DNA from: Tetracentron sinense
Taxonomy: Eukaryota; Streptophyta; Magnoliopsida; Trochodendrales; Trochodendraceae
Assembly: GCA_015143295.1 (NCBI GenBank)
Contig: CM026553.1
Location: 3,247,912 to 3,311,911 of the forward strand
Direction of reading: 5' to 3'
Length of the DNA: 64,000 bases
Shown piece after piece: positions 45,938-57,580 of this stretch. The number at the start of each line of letters is the position of its first letter. Positions within the stretch are counted from its first letter, which is position 1. The notes beneath the pieces were generated by a model, which did no database searches, had not been told where the DNA came from, and was given only the letters and a program-made list of their open reading frames with translations. The position numbers and the translations under genes are program-made.

Positions 45938-48900
45938 TAGGGGTGGTTATTGAACAAAATGTTCGTGAACTACTCGGGCTCGGCTCGTTAAAAGCTCGAG
46001 TATCGTTTGTTTATTTAGTAAACGAACCGAGCTTGAACATCGTTTTCGAGCTCGTTTAGTAAACGAGCCGAGCTTGAACACACCCCTGCTCGGCTTGATA
46101 AAAGCTCGGTTTGATTACATATGTTATATATATTTAAATATATATATATATATATATATTTAATATAAATAATTTATTTAAATACCAAATGGGATCCATG
46201 GGTACATTAACTATTTCCCCAAACTCAAGTTGTATTGGAGCTTTGTAAATAAGCCCAATTCAAAAGCTGAATAATTCAGCCCAAGGCCCAAGCCCGTCCA
46301 TTGAACAGAATAGGTTTGGCCGTTTGGGTTAGTCATCAGTGCCTAGGTGAGTGAGTAAGTGGTCTATTTCATCCCAGACTCAAGTTAGATGAATAGGAGC
46401 TTGTGATAGGCTTTTTAAGTAAAACAATCTTGACCATCCATTTCAATGTTAACTAATCTTGACCATTTAATAATACACTATAAAGGGGAGCATAAGTTAG
46501 GGTTTATCACTTTCTACTCTACCTAAACTAAGAGGAGCAGCCGCAGAGGAGGTGTGTGGGGTTCATTCTCAGGTTGGAGAGGAAGACACTCAAGATAGCC
46601 ACTCTTAAGTTGGAGAGGAAGACATCCACGGCCTCAACACTCAAGACAACCACTCTCAGGTTGGAGAGGAAGACATCCACGGCCTCAACCACGGCCACAG
46701 CCACACCACGGCCTCAGCCACAGCCACAGCCACGGCCTCAGTCCAGCTGGTCGTGTTGCATACACGGTACTCTTTACCCTCTTTTTTACATGTTTCTTCT
46801 TCATTCACTCTCTTTCTACCCTCTTTTCTATGTTTGTTCCTCATTCTTACATAAATCTTTAGAGCTTGTCAAAGGGCCTAAATGGTTCCATCTAGGGGTT
46901 GGGTCTTGGGAGAAATTTTTGATAATGAATTTTGTTTTCTTTTTGAATGGGGAGATGGGGAATGTTGAGGTCAAGGGCTAAACTGATAATGATTGGGGAA
47001 GAGTATTCAAGAAAGCCCGTCACCATCATTTCCTTCATAGTTCCAGTTTCTGGGGTTCCCTATTGGGACCATTTTACATTCAAATATGATTGAATAATAC
47101 TAGAACATTAGTCTTGTATTTAAGCATAAATTTAGTTATAATATTCAAATTTCAGTGATTAAAGTTTTGTGGGTCAAAGGTTGCATAAACAATCAAGCAA
47201 GGAGGCTGATTCTAAATCTTGCGAATCGGGTAAACTGTTTTGTTTATTTTTTGTTTTTTGTTGCAATTATATTCATAAAATTCGTTATGCATCATTATTC
47301 TATAGATAGTTTTTCCCACTAATTTATTATGTTTTCCAACAGATGTTCCCACCACACATCAGGCTCAAACACTACCTAGTCCACATTCCTTAGAACCATT
47401 AATGGTTAGTGAACATGAAACTATTGATCTTGAGGACACTGAACAGGGTGATCCTGAACTTGAACCAAAAAAAAAATGGAAAAAAACTTCTCCAGCCTGG
47501 GAAGAATTTAAGGTGTTAACACTACCTAATGGATCTAGGAAAGCACAATGCATTCATTGCAAACGAACACTTGCAATGAATAAGTCAGGTTCCACAACAC
47601 AGTTTCATAGACATTTAAACAAATGTGAGAACCGACAACTCTTTCTTCATAAGGCCAAGGGTCAAAAAGTTTTATCATTGAATCCAATATCTGTTGGTTC
47701 CAAAGGTGGCAGTCTAACTAAATATAGGTACGACAAAGATAGAGTAAGAGAAGTGATGGTGAAAATGATAATTGTTCATGAATATCCATTCATGATTGTG
47801 GACCATGAATTTTTCAATCAACTCTTAAAAGAGCTCAATCCACTTTATCAGAGCATTTCACGTTTAACTGCAAAAAAAGATATCATGAAAATTTTTGCAA
47901 CAAAAAAAAATAGACTAAAGAGTTGGTTTACAACTATTAATCGAATTAGTCTCACGACAGACATGTGGACGTCAAATCAGACTATCGGATATATGTCTCT
48001 TACGGGCCATTTCCTTGATTCTGACTGGAATTTACATCATCTGATTTTGAACTTCTGTGAAGTACCACCTCCATATACTAGAATTGCCCTTGCTGATGTC
48101 ATTTATCACTGTCTTCTTGATTGGGGTATCGAAGATAAAGTATCTACAATCACATTAGACAATGCAACAGTGAATGACGTAATCATAAGAACTCTCAAAG
48201 ACAATTTTAGATTAAAGGGCAAGTTGTTTTTTGATGGTAAGATATTTCATGTGCGATGTTGTGCACATATTTTAAATCTCATTGTCCAAGATGGTCTTAG
48301 TGAGATACGGAATATGATTGAAAACATTCGCATGAGTGTGAAGTTTATCAAATCTGTACCATCAAAATTGCACAAATTTAAAGAAATTGTGAAACAACTA
48401 CAGTTGCCTCAATCAAAGGGCTTAGTGTTAGATGTTTCTACTCGTTGGAACTCCACATTTTTAATGTTGGAGTCAGCATTGACATTTAAAGACGTCTTTC
48501 CTTGGTATCAAGATCGTGATCCCAGTTACATATGGTTGCCTTCTGAGGAGGTTTGGAAAAAGGCTGAGGAAGTTTGCCAATTTTTGGAGGTATTTTATGA
48601 AATTACCAATGTTTTTTCAAGTAAGAAATACCCAACTGCAAATTTATTCTTGCCTGAGATTTGGAAGATAAAAGAAATTTTGAATGAAAAAACATTGAGT
48701 GAAAATGTTTTTGAGTTTGCCATTGCTAAAAAAATGAAATATAAGTTTGATAAATATTGGGGTTCATGTAGCTTGGTTATGTCAATTGCTACAATCTTGG
48801 ATCCTCGATTCAAGATGGTGTTAATAAAATTTTGTTTTCTCAAAATCTATCCAATTGGTGACGTTCATAGACAAATTTGTTTTGTTAAAGAAGCCTTGTA

Positions 48901-51026
48901 TGCCCTTTTTAATCAGTATCAAATTGCATACAACATTGAAAATAGTGGAAATATTGGTGATGAAATGGATAGCAATTTGGGTAGTACTGCAGCAAGTGGT
49001 AAGGGAAAGACACGAAGTTGAGCAGCAGTTAATATTTTTGTGAAAGAAAATGATAATGTTCAACCCACTAAATCGGATTTGGACATATATTTGGAGGAAG
49101 GGGTATTTCTTTGTGATGGAGACTCATACTCAAATTTTGATGCTTTGAGCTGGTGGAAACAAAATACACTGAAGTATCGTGTTCTATCAAAGATAGCACA
49201 TGAGATCCTGGCGATACCCATTAGCACCGTCGCTTCAGAGTCGGCCTTTAGTTGTGGCGGTAGAGTTCTCTCTGACTACCGAAGCTCTTTGGCACAAAAA
49301 ACAGTAGAAGCCTTGATTTGTGGAGGAGATTGGTTGCGGAATGCATACAAAATAGATAAAAAAAAATTGATGTAAGTAAACTTTTCTTTTAAGATTTTTA
49401 TTATCAATTTGAATGTTGATATTCTATTGTTATATAACTGTAATAATTGATTTACTTATTGTAGATTGATGAAGAGAACTGTGAAGGATTGTAGCTCTCT
49501 TAATGTTGGTAGTTGTTGCACATGACAAGAATTTTTGGAGATAAGCACCTTTTTTTGGGCATAAAATTTTTTGGACCAGTGTAATTTTTTGTAAATAAGT
49601 ATCATACATCGAGGTATGTTTTTGTTTTTCTTCTCTTCTTTTTAAATACTTCTTAAAGTGTTTCTCATTTATTGGCTAGATCTTGGGTGTTCTAACCTTT
49701 ACAAGGCATAGGCCTTATATATGCTACTTAGGTCTAATTGTAGTGTGACAATAATAGATGGATATATATGTAAATATGATGTGAGACTATTTGTTATGAG
49801 GAAATTCTCAAGTGTAATATAAGATGCTCATATTAAATCAGTTTCAATGTTTCAGGTTGTTTGTTAAGAATTTTTTGGAGATAAGAACATTTTTTGGACC
49901 AATGTAATTTTTTGGAGATAAGCATCATATAGATCGAGGTATGTTTTTGTTTTTTCTTCTCTTCTTTTCAAATATTTATTACAGTATTCCTCATTTGTTG
50001 GCTAAATCTTGGGTGTTTTAGCCTTTACAAGGGGAGTTGGAGAAGCAACTATTTGGAAGAGGTGTGTGTAAGAGTTTTTTGTGGTTAAAAGTACAAGAGG
50101 TCCAGCTAACTAGAGGCAACCTTTACATAGGACCTATTGATGTATGTTGCTTAATTTATAAGTTGTTTCCAACATTAAAGTGTAGTGCTATAAATTTCAG
50201 GAATATTTACAACATTAAAGAAGTGGGCATTTTGGTATTAAGAAGTTGCAATCAGGGTCAAATTGACACGATCTTTTTTTTTTTTTTTTTTTTTTTTCAG
50301 TTTTTTGGATTACTGGGTATCTGTGTTTTTTGTTTTCTATAGGTCGTATTTCTGAATAACTTGTATTGGTTTTTTTCTGTAGGTGTTGTTGATCAGGTAA
50401 ATATGCTATAAAAGTTTGGATTTTTTCCCTTGGGGTTTAGTTGATTTAGGTAGGTAAGAGAGAAATCTTCATGTCAGTTCCTAGATTTTGCATGATCAGT
50501 TAATTTTCAACTATTGTTGGATGAGAAAATTTGCAAATTTTTGGTATTCTACAATTTTTGGGCTTCTTGATTTTGAGGATTTATAACTATTTTTCCTTTT
50601 GGATCTTGGTGTTTTTCTTCAGGTAGTTTGAAGTTTGGCCCTTTTGAAGCAAGTAGTTTAGAGTTTGGACCTGTGTCATCTTGATCAGCTAGTTTGCTTG
50701 CTATTTAAGGAAGTTCAATCTTCCAATCATGATCTTAAGAATCTGATCTCATCTAGTAGGTAGTTCTGAATTACTTTTCTTTTGTTGATATTGGTGAGTA
50801 GGTACCATTATTAAGAGATACAAAACTTCAGTGCCCTTTAAATTTGATTTGGGTGGCTTAAATCCATTGGAGTATGCTAGCTTGTGAAAGTAACCAACTT
50901 GTTAGTGTAACTTTCCTATTTCCTTAGGTCCAAAAATGGCTTTGTTTATGGTTTCCATGAAGAAAGGAATTGTATAATTCCAATATCCATTTCCAACTTG
51001 AGAGAATTTTGATAATGTTAGGTTTG

Positions 51027-51075
<49 letters not shown>

Positions 51076-51826
51076 CCACAATTAGCTGGAAATTATTGCC
51101 TAACTTCATTGCATTTATAAAAAAATATTTTCCCATCTTTTTAGGCCTATGCTGTTATGCAATCTTGTAGGTTTTTATTCAATGATGTCATTTATAATTA
51201 TGATTATTTTTTTATTAACCTCCTTCTGATTTATTTTTTACCCCATCAGGTTCAACCGGATGAGGATTGGAGCTAGATGACTTTGTCAAAGCTTCTTGCA
51301 TATAATGATATAATTGGTGATGAGAATGTTGGGGTCGTGGTATTATTGGATGTTGGTTGCATACTCTAAAAGTATTTTAGGATCAGCAGGGTTGACACTG
51401 GCTTAGTCTTGTTTATTTTTTTTTTAAGTTGTAGTGTAGTTTTGTCATTGTATATGCTATAAATGTTGAACCCTACCTGTTTAATTTGTGTAAAGATGTA
51501 ATGAAGTTTAACTAAATTTGTTGAGCTTTTACATTAGCCCCAAAAAAGCTTTCAAAGTAAATATATGAATCACAGCAATCAAGCTCGAGTATTGATCTCG
51601 GTCCTCGAGCACCGAGCCCGGTACTCAAACTCGTTTCATTTGGATTAATCAAACCGAGCCGAGCTGACTGCCAAGCCAAGCTCAAGCTTAAGGTATATTT
51701 CACGAGCCGAGCTTGAACACAGGGTGGTAAGCTCGAGTCGAGTTCGAGTCGAGCTTGAACATTAGAGTAAATTTTCGAGCCGAGCCTAAACATCCTAGTA
51801 CTCGGCTCGGCTCGATATCACCCCTA
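45938..51826 (+). mobile_element. hAT transposon, 5.9 kb, near-intact
   Basis: Terminal inverted repeats TAGGGGTG (45938) and CACCCCTA (51819-51826). Both subterminal regions (45960-46110 and 51580-51815) are packed with GAGCCGAGC and GAGCTCG motifs. The flanks TTATCAC and TTATGAC suggest an imperfect 8-bp duplication. It carries a long transposase reading frame (47402-49375), a leader with a CCACGGCC/CCACAGCC minisatellite (about 46670-46745), a duplicated block in the 3' part (about 49529-49710 and 49866-50030), and a (GA)n run at 51028-51072. It is inserted near the 3' end of LTR2. Confidence 0.9.
47402..49375 (+). pseudogene. hAT transposase, one in-frame stop
   Basis: ATG at 47402 opens a 539-codon frame to a TGA at 49019-49021. 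The same frame continues through 49375. Domains: BED zinc finger (residues about 30-80, W-x-x-F...C-x2-C...H-x4-H/C); DUF4413-like and RNase H-like catalytic core with SLTTDMWTS (about 180) and ITLDNATVND (about 250); a DPRFKM motif (about 465). After the stop comes the hAT dimerisation domain (DALSWWKQN, AIPISTVASESAFSCGGRVL). Around the stop the other frame reads a plausible EVEQQL, so a small indel pair rather than a point change may be the cause. An upstream intron acceptor (TTTTCCAACAG, about 47342) suggests a non-coding or short first exon. It catalyses cut-and-paste transposition when intact. Confidence 0.9.
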
Positions 51827-51885
51827 TTATGACAGTAATGTCTAAAGTCCCACCTAACTCCTAAGGGGGATTTTGGGGCGTTACA

Positions 51886-52276
51886 AAAATATTGGTTTAG
51901 ACTATATGCTAATACATGGGTGTAGCCTGGGAGGAGCAGTAGCCCCTCAACTGTTTTTTTTTTTTTACTTATTACTAGTGAGCAACACGTGTGAGAGAGA
52001 GAGGGGAAGGGAGAGATACTGGAAAGAGGCATCCTGATGAGGGTATTTTGGAAAAAAGGGAATATTTTAGGTATAAAAACTTAATGGACATTTTGGATAA
52101 AATTTTTTTTGAGGGACTATAGAAATATGACGTAGAGACATTTTGAGAACCAAAAACTTTTAAGGGCATTTTGGGTATAGCAAAGAAAGGGACGGGTGGG
52201 GCATTGGCGAGACGTTCTTTTTCAGAGTGTTTTGCCAAGAGAGCGAGGAGTCTGGTTACACCATTAAGGTCGCCAT
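51886..52276. other. Flanking DNA between LTR2 and the CACTA element
   Basis: Contains AGCCTGGGAGGAGCAGTAGC, which may be the second half of the repeat seen at 29630-29660, and a GA-rich stretch. No gene. Confidence 0.35.
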
Positions 52277-53344
52277 CACTACAAGAAAACTACTGACTAG
52301 CAACAAAATACTAGAGACAGAAATAGTTCCGTCTCTAATACCTCACTTATAGACACGGAAAACAATTATGCCACTACTATTCCGTCTCTAATATATATTC
52401 CAACATTTATTTACATTTTCAATATGAAACATATATTAGTGACGAAATATTTTTCATCTCTAATGGATGTAGACACAGAACTAGTTGGTAGTGACAAAAA
52501 ATTTCCGTCTCTAAGTTAATTGATCATTAGAAACAGACATATTTTCATATTTGAAACCGTATATAGTATTAGATATAGAAATATTTCAATTTCTAAACAT
52601 TGAATAGTACTAGACATAGAAATATTTTTGTCTCTAATAATCTTATATCAGATGACTTAATCCCTAACCCACAAAACTCGTATTTCCCCCCAAATATTCT
52701 CTTGTACAATGTGAGCTCTCTCTCCTTCTCTCGGCTCCGACCACCCCCGCCGGCGCTGACCAGCTCCGACCACCCTCGCCGTCGACACAGGCATGTGCTC
52801 TCTCTCTATCTCTCTCATGTCTCTCTGACTCTGCCGAGCTCTCTCTCTCTCTCTCTCTCTCTCTCTAACCATCTCCATTTTCTTCGAAGACGTAGGAAAA
52901 GAAGAGGGAAGAAGAAGACCCATCTCCATCACAGCACCCTCAACTGTCCTCTCTCCTCTCAAATCTCTCAGGCTCGATTTTTCTTCTCTTAATATTCTAT
53001 ATGGCTTTATGATTGATTTTGAGGAAATTAATTCCTCTTGAGTGGCTTTTCCAGAAAAAAAAATTGAGGAAACTAAAGTTGGGGAATTGTGGGATTGTTG
53101 GTTGACAGAATGTTTCGCCCAATCTGCTTGATGTATGAATTTTTTGGTGGTGTTCATAAATCCTCAAAATTTCATTTTTTTTACATGGGTGTATATAGCT
53201 GTGTCTGAATTTATTGAATTCGATCATGTCTACCAATGGAGTTTAAGTAGTGGGTTTTGGTTTGGTGGAGGTTTTATTGAGATGAAAAGGGCTTAATTGA
53301 ACATTTCGGAACCCTAATCATGGGACTGAGATAAATAAGGCTTA

Positions 53345-53463
53345 AGGTCCTCGTTTGGCATCACTCCCAATAAAAATTCTCTATTCCATGGGAATAGAAA
53401 CTCTTAAGTTTTTATTCCTAAAGAATAGAGAATTGTTCATTGGGAGTGATGCCAAATAGACCC
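53345..53463. mobile_element. Tourist-like MITE (119 bp) in the CACTA element
   Basis: Inverted repeats: TTTGGCATCACTCCCAAT at the left, and its complement at the right. Flanked by TTA (53342-53344 and 53464-53466), the PIF/Harbinger target. A longer direct repeat of the flank (TTAATTGAACATTTCGGAAC near 53293 and its copy at 53464) is also present, so a local duplication accompanied it. Confidence 0.8.
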
Positions 53464-54250
53464 TTAATTGAACATTCGGAACCCAAATCATGGGAACTCG
53501 CAGAGTAGTATTAATATATGGTAAATTATTCTCAGGAAGAATGCTTATGGATGTGTTCTTACTTTCAGTATTGGAAAATTTTTGTATACAGAAGTTATTA
53601 GTAGTAGTGTTGGTAACGTTTTTTAATTTTTGTATGAGAAATTTTTTGTATAGAAAAGGTCATTTTGAATGTGCATATATTGAAACTTAGAACTCCCGTT
53701 CAAGAATCATTGTCTAATAAGTGCATCTCTTATCATCATTATGGACAGATTCGTTGTAGATTATGATGTTTAGTTCCTACGTGGACTACATTGCATCTAA
53801 CAACTGATTCATCATTTATGTGAAGATGAGTATTTGTATGCAAATGATTCTTGAATTGTTCGTTTGGACAGTTTGGGAATACATAATCCCGAAGCATGTG
53901 TCAGTCGCCCGTGCACACCCAATTTTGGGAATATTTTTGTCAATTAGTCATCACTATTGTTCTCTGGGTAGATATTTGGATAAGGAATATATCTGCCCCT
54001 TGTTTAAATTGTGTACTTGGAGAGTCATGGGGAGATGTTGCCGAAATTTCCTTAAAATTGAACAAAGCACGTGAGTTACTGGTTATTGAGGATTATGAAT
54101 TCCTGAATGGGATAGGAACACCTCACCCAATATGTATTCAATAATCATGATGTGTGCATTACCCTAATCATGCCGGTGTCATTTCTGTATCACATTGAGT
54201 TTATGATCCACATATTGTTAGTAGACACATCTAGCTAGTACCATCTACTA

Positions 54251-56550
54251 ATGGCAAGTATATATTGTCTTCTGTTGTTAGTGATTACAAAAGCTGATAA
54301 AGTCACCATTAATAAAAGATGGGTTTTTGCAAATAGATGGAGTGATATATATAAAGCGGGTGTCAACAATTTCTTGGATTTTGCATTTAGTAAGTCAACA
54401 CAACCTGACAGTACTATCAAGTGTCCATGTAAAAAATGTAGTAATCGATATTATTGGATACGTCACAATGAGTACGAACATTTGATTTGCGATGGATTCG
54501 ATAAGAATTATGTCATGACTATGTGGATTTTCCACGGGGAAAGACCGCATCCTAGATCTTCAACTGTTCAGGTGGTGACAAAGGAGAATAACCCTGTAAT
54601 TGATGATATGCACGAGATGTTGCACGCGGCATTCGGGCCCAATCGTGCAAACGAAGTGATAGTGGATGAGGGGCTAAGTAAAACAAGAGAGAGTCCCAAC
54701 GTAGAAGCAGCAAAATTCTATAATCTACTGGAAGATGCCAAGCAAGATTTGTATCCCGAATGTAAAAAGTTCAGTAAACTTTCTTTTATTGTTCGGTTAT
54801 ATCACATTAAGTGTCTCAATGGATAAAGCAACAAATCATTCACGATATTACTTGAGTTATTGAAAGAGGCACTTCCTAAGGGTGAGACATTGTCTGCATC
54901 CTTCTACCGAACTAAAAAGATAATCGGTGAATTAGGTCTTTGTTATAATAAGATTGATGCATGTCCAAACGATTGCATGTTATATTGGAAGGAGCATGTC
55001 AATGATAGTGCATGTTCCGTCTGTGATATTTCATGGTGGAAGACTGCAAACTCCCATATATCGCCATCATCTAGGAAGGAAGGCAGAATCCCAGTAAAGG
55101 TTTTACGTCATTTTCCTTTAAAGCCTAGACTTTAAAGACTTTTCATGTCAGACAAGATACAGCTGGTTCCATGAGATTGCATGCAGAGGGTCGCACCCAA
55201 GATGGGGCTCTAAGGCATCCAACTAACTCTGAAGCCTGACAACATCTTGACAAAAAATACCATGAATTTGCTGCAGAACCTTGTAATGTCAGACTTGGGT
55301 TAACAAACGATGGTTTTAATCTATTCGGTACACTTAGCATTGCACACAACACTTGGCCTATTGTTTTGACTCCATATAATTTGCCGCCTTGGATATGTAT
55401 GAAGCAACCTTTTTTTATGATGTCATTACTTATTCTCGGTCCTCATGCTACGAGAATGACATTGATGTCTACTTACAACCACTGGTAGATGAGTTATTAG
55501 ATTTGTGGACTGATGGCCTTCACATGTACGATGCGTCAAGTGGTCAAAAATTTCAGATGAGAGCAACATTATTGTGGACAATCAATGACTTCCCTGCATA
55601 TGTGAACTTGTCCAGATGAAGCACTAAGGGCCGGTACGCTTGTCCTCATTGCAATCGAGACATATGTTTCCAGTTCTTAAAACATGGTCGTAAGTTTTGT
55701 TTTATGGGTCATCGACGATTCTTGGGAGCTAGCCATAGATTCCGCAAGAACAATGCGTCATTTAATGGAAAGTTTGAAACAAGACCTGCTCCTATTTTAG
55801 ACACCGGGACCGAATTATTGGGGCAAATGCGTGGTCTCAATGTCCAATTTGGGAAGCATAACTTAAACACCTCGAGAGGAAAAAGAGTGTGAGACGATAA
55901 TGTTGAGTATATTGGATAGAAGAAGGTAAGTATATTTTTCAATTTACCTTAGTGGGAGCATCTACTAATATGGCACAATTTGGATGTCATGCATATTGAA
56001 AAAAATATACGTGACAGTATCACAGGGACATTATTGAATATTGGTGGAAAAACAAAAGACACTTGGAAAACACGTCCTGACCTTAAGGAAATGGGTATTA
56101 GAACTGTGCTTCATCCACATGCAGTAGGACAAAAAAAATATTTGCCTATTGCATACTTTTCCATGTCGGCTAATGAGAGAAGTATTTTCTGTAACGTATT
56201 TGTAAAGGTGAAAACTTCAGATGGATATGCGGCCAACATTTCAAGATGTGTAAACCTTAAAAGCGCAAAATAACAGGGTTGAAATCCATGACTGTCATAT
56301 TTTAATGCAACAGCTACTGCCATTGGCAGTGTGGAATCCCTGCCAAGGAATGTAAGTGCACCATTGATTGAGATGAGCAGATATTTTAGAGGATTATGCT
56401 CTAAGATTGGCACCATCGAAGAAGGCTCGATGTGCAATTACACTTTGCAACCTCGAGAGGATTTTCCCACCTGCATTCTTTGACATCATGATACATCTAG
56501 CCAACCATTTGGCAGGTGAGGCTAGGGTTGCAGGTCCAGTACAATACCGA
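54251..56550 (+). pseudogene. Decayed CACTA transposase (TNP2 type)
   Basis: Pieces in order: an N-terminal Transpos_assoc-like domain (54300-54560: F-x-FA, KCPCKKCSNR, then H..C and a WIFHGE ending); TNP2 core (54800-55137: ALPKGETLSASFY, ELGLCYNKIDACPNDCMLYW, C-x2-C, VLRHFPLKPRL); 55389-55620 (DIDVYLQPLVDELLDLWTDG); 55704-55890 (MGHRRFLGASHRFR); 55975-56280 (LDVMHIEKNI, GTLLNIGGKTKDTW). The pieces fall in two frames with several internal stops. No product is expected. Confidence 0.88.
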
Positions 56551-56570
56551 TGAATGTCCTTTTTAACACT

Positions 56571-56745
56571 TCTAACTATGGTTAATATTCATCCACCCCT
56601 AAATTTCACCCATTTATCCTTGGTTTTTAGAAGAAAAAAAAATATAAAAAATATTTAACCTTAAGGAGTTATCAAATTTTAACAGGTTTAAGAAAATATT
56701 CTTTTCTAAAAACTAAGGATAAGTGGGTTGTTAGGGTATAGTTCC
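56571..56745. mobile_element. Hairpin MITE, same family as the array at 61.2-61.7 kb
   Basis: CTAACTATGGTTAATATTCA at the left, CTAAGGATAAGTGGG toward the right, and TTATCCTTGGTTTTTAGA inside. The two halves are complementary over about 60 bp, as in the copies at 61276 and 61519. Confidence 0.7.
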
Positions 56746-56989
56746 CTAGTTCAGTACATTCCTTACAATACATGTGTTTATATATTTTCATTGATATACA
56801 TGCTTCATGGGGTATTTTTTTTTTAGCATGTGCTGGTGCAGGTTTGCAGCAGACAGATCTTGCATGACAACTGCTTCAGTGTTTAGAATTTAGGTTGTAT
56901 TTCATTTTGTGTCATATAATTGTGTTAGAGTCATGTAATGACCTAATTCACCGTTTAATGTGTTTGGGTGAGTTTGTGTTTCGTCATGT

Positions 56990-57172
56990 ACTCCAGTTAG
57001 GTTTTCTCACGGAATTGCCAAAGGGGGATACTTTTGGTATTGGCATATTCCGGTGTCAAAAAAAAGTATCTAGTAGTGTCTTGAGTCAATTCCTACAAGC
57101 ATCAAAGTCCGTGACGGTGAAGACAAAAATTGAAGAATTCTACGACAAGCTTCACTCTCGGATTTTGGATGG
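56990..57172 (+). pseudogene. Exon-like fragment of an unrecognised gene inside the CACTA element
   Basis: An open stretch bounded by an acceptor-like GTACTCCAG (about 56995) and a strong donor GGATG|GTAAGTGAC (57172). It encodes about 58 residues including FLTELPKGDTFGIGIFRCQ and KTKIEEFYDKLHSRILDG. This is not a transposase part I know. Codon structure and splice signals suggest a captured host exon or a second CACTA gene. I do not recognise the protein. Confidence 0.4.
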
Positions 57173-57304
57173 TAAGTGACCCAGAGACCCTCATACCTAG
57201 GTTGGAATTGACTTAGATCACATTAAAATTAACCTAGGTGATTAGTTTTGTCCTTAGGAATAATACTCAAGTGCAAGGTAGAGCTGATAGGCAAAGTCAG
57301 TGCC

Positions 57305-57580
57305 TATTGGTCGACCAGTACTCATCTTTGGTCGACCAAAGGCTTATTGGTCGATCAACATTCACCTTTGGTCGACCAAGGTGCAATATTTTTTGTTAGG
57401 GATATTTTTACAGTAAGGGCTTTTATGTTTGGTCAACCAACTATACCTTTGGTCGACCAAAAGGCTATTGGTCGACCAATACTCTTCTTTTGTTGACCTA
57501 TACACATATTTAAAGACTCATACTCGTATTTAAAGACTCCTCATTTCATTCTAACACTTCTTGTGACCCTATATAAGTTG
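57305..57580 (+). promoter_or_regulatory. U3 palindromic modules plus TATA box of LTR-G
   Basis: Seven copies of TTTGGTCGACCAAA (for example TTTGGTCGACCAAAGG at 57327 and TTTGGTCGACCAAAAGG near 57449), five with the intact TCGA centre. They lie at 57305-57480, and a TATA box follows at about 57571. Confidence 0.88.

Larger units (their letters stand above)
29687..51885 (+). mobile_element. Gypsy-like solo LTR (LTR2) split by a Tat-like element and a hAT
   Basis: The pieces are 29687-30240 (starts TGTAGAACCCCGG), 44407-45937 and 51827-51885 (ends GATTTTGGGGCGTTACA). The middle piece shares an ordered set of blocks with LTR1 at 33403-35604 (GTTGAATCGTCAAAATCC, GCAGGATGGTT, and a closing TTTTGGGGCG). 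So the two are diverged LTRs of one broad type. No internal coding region is attached. Flanks ACATT and AAAAT are not a clean target-site duplication. Confidence 0.75.
52277..57180 (+). mobile_element. CACTA (EnSpm) DNA transposon, left part
   Basis: Starts with CACTACAAGAAAAC, the classic plant CACTA terminus, preceded by CAT. The first 350 bp carry many copies of AGAGACGGAA/TTCCGTCTCTAA-type subterminal motifs (for example near 52315, 52380, 52500, 52630) in both orientations. A decayed TNP2-type transposase follows. The matching right terminus (CTTGTAGTG) was not found; the right side is cut by the LTR at about 57200 or lies beyond the nested elements. Confidence 0.85.

Noticed and set aside
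46556-46981. 141-aa Thr/Pro/Gln-rich reading frame as a gene
   Set aside because: It translates a minisatellite in the hAT leader; no conserved domain.
50924-51170. Arg/Glu- or Ser/Leu-repeat proteins
   Set aside because: They are translations of a (GA)n microsatellite.
52600-53157. Genes in the CACTA 5' region
   Set aside because: Low-complexity CT/GA-rich readings on both strands without domain similarity.
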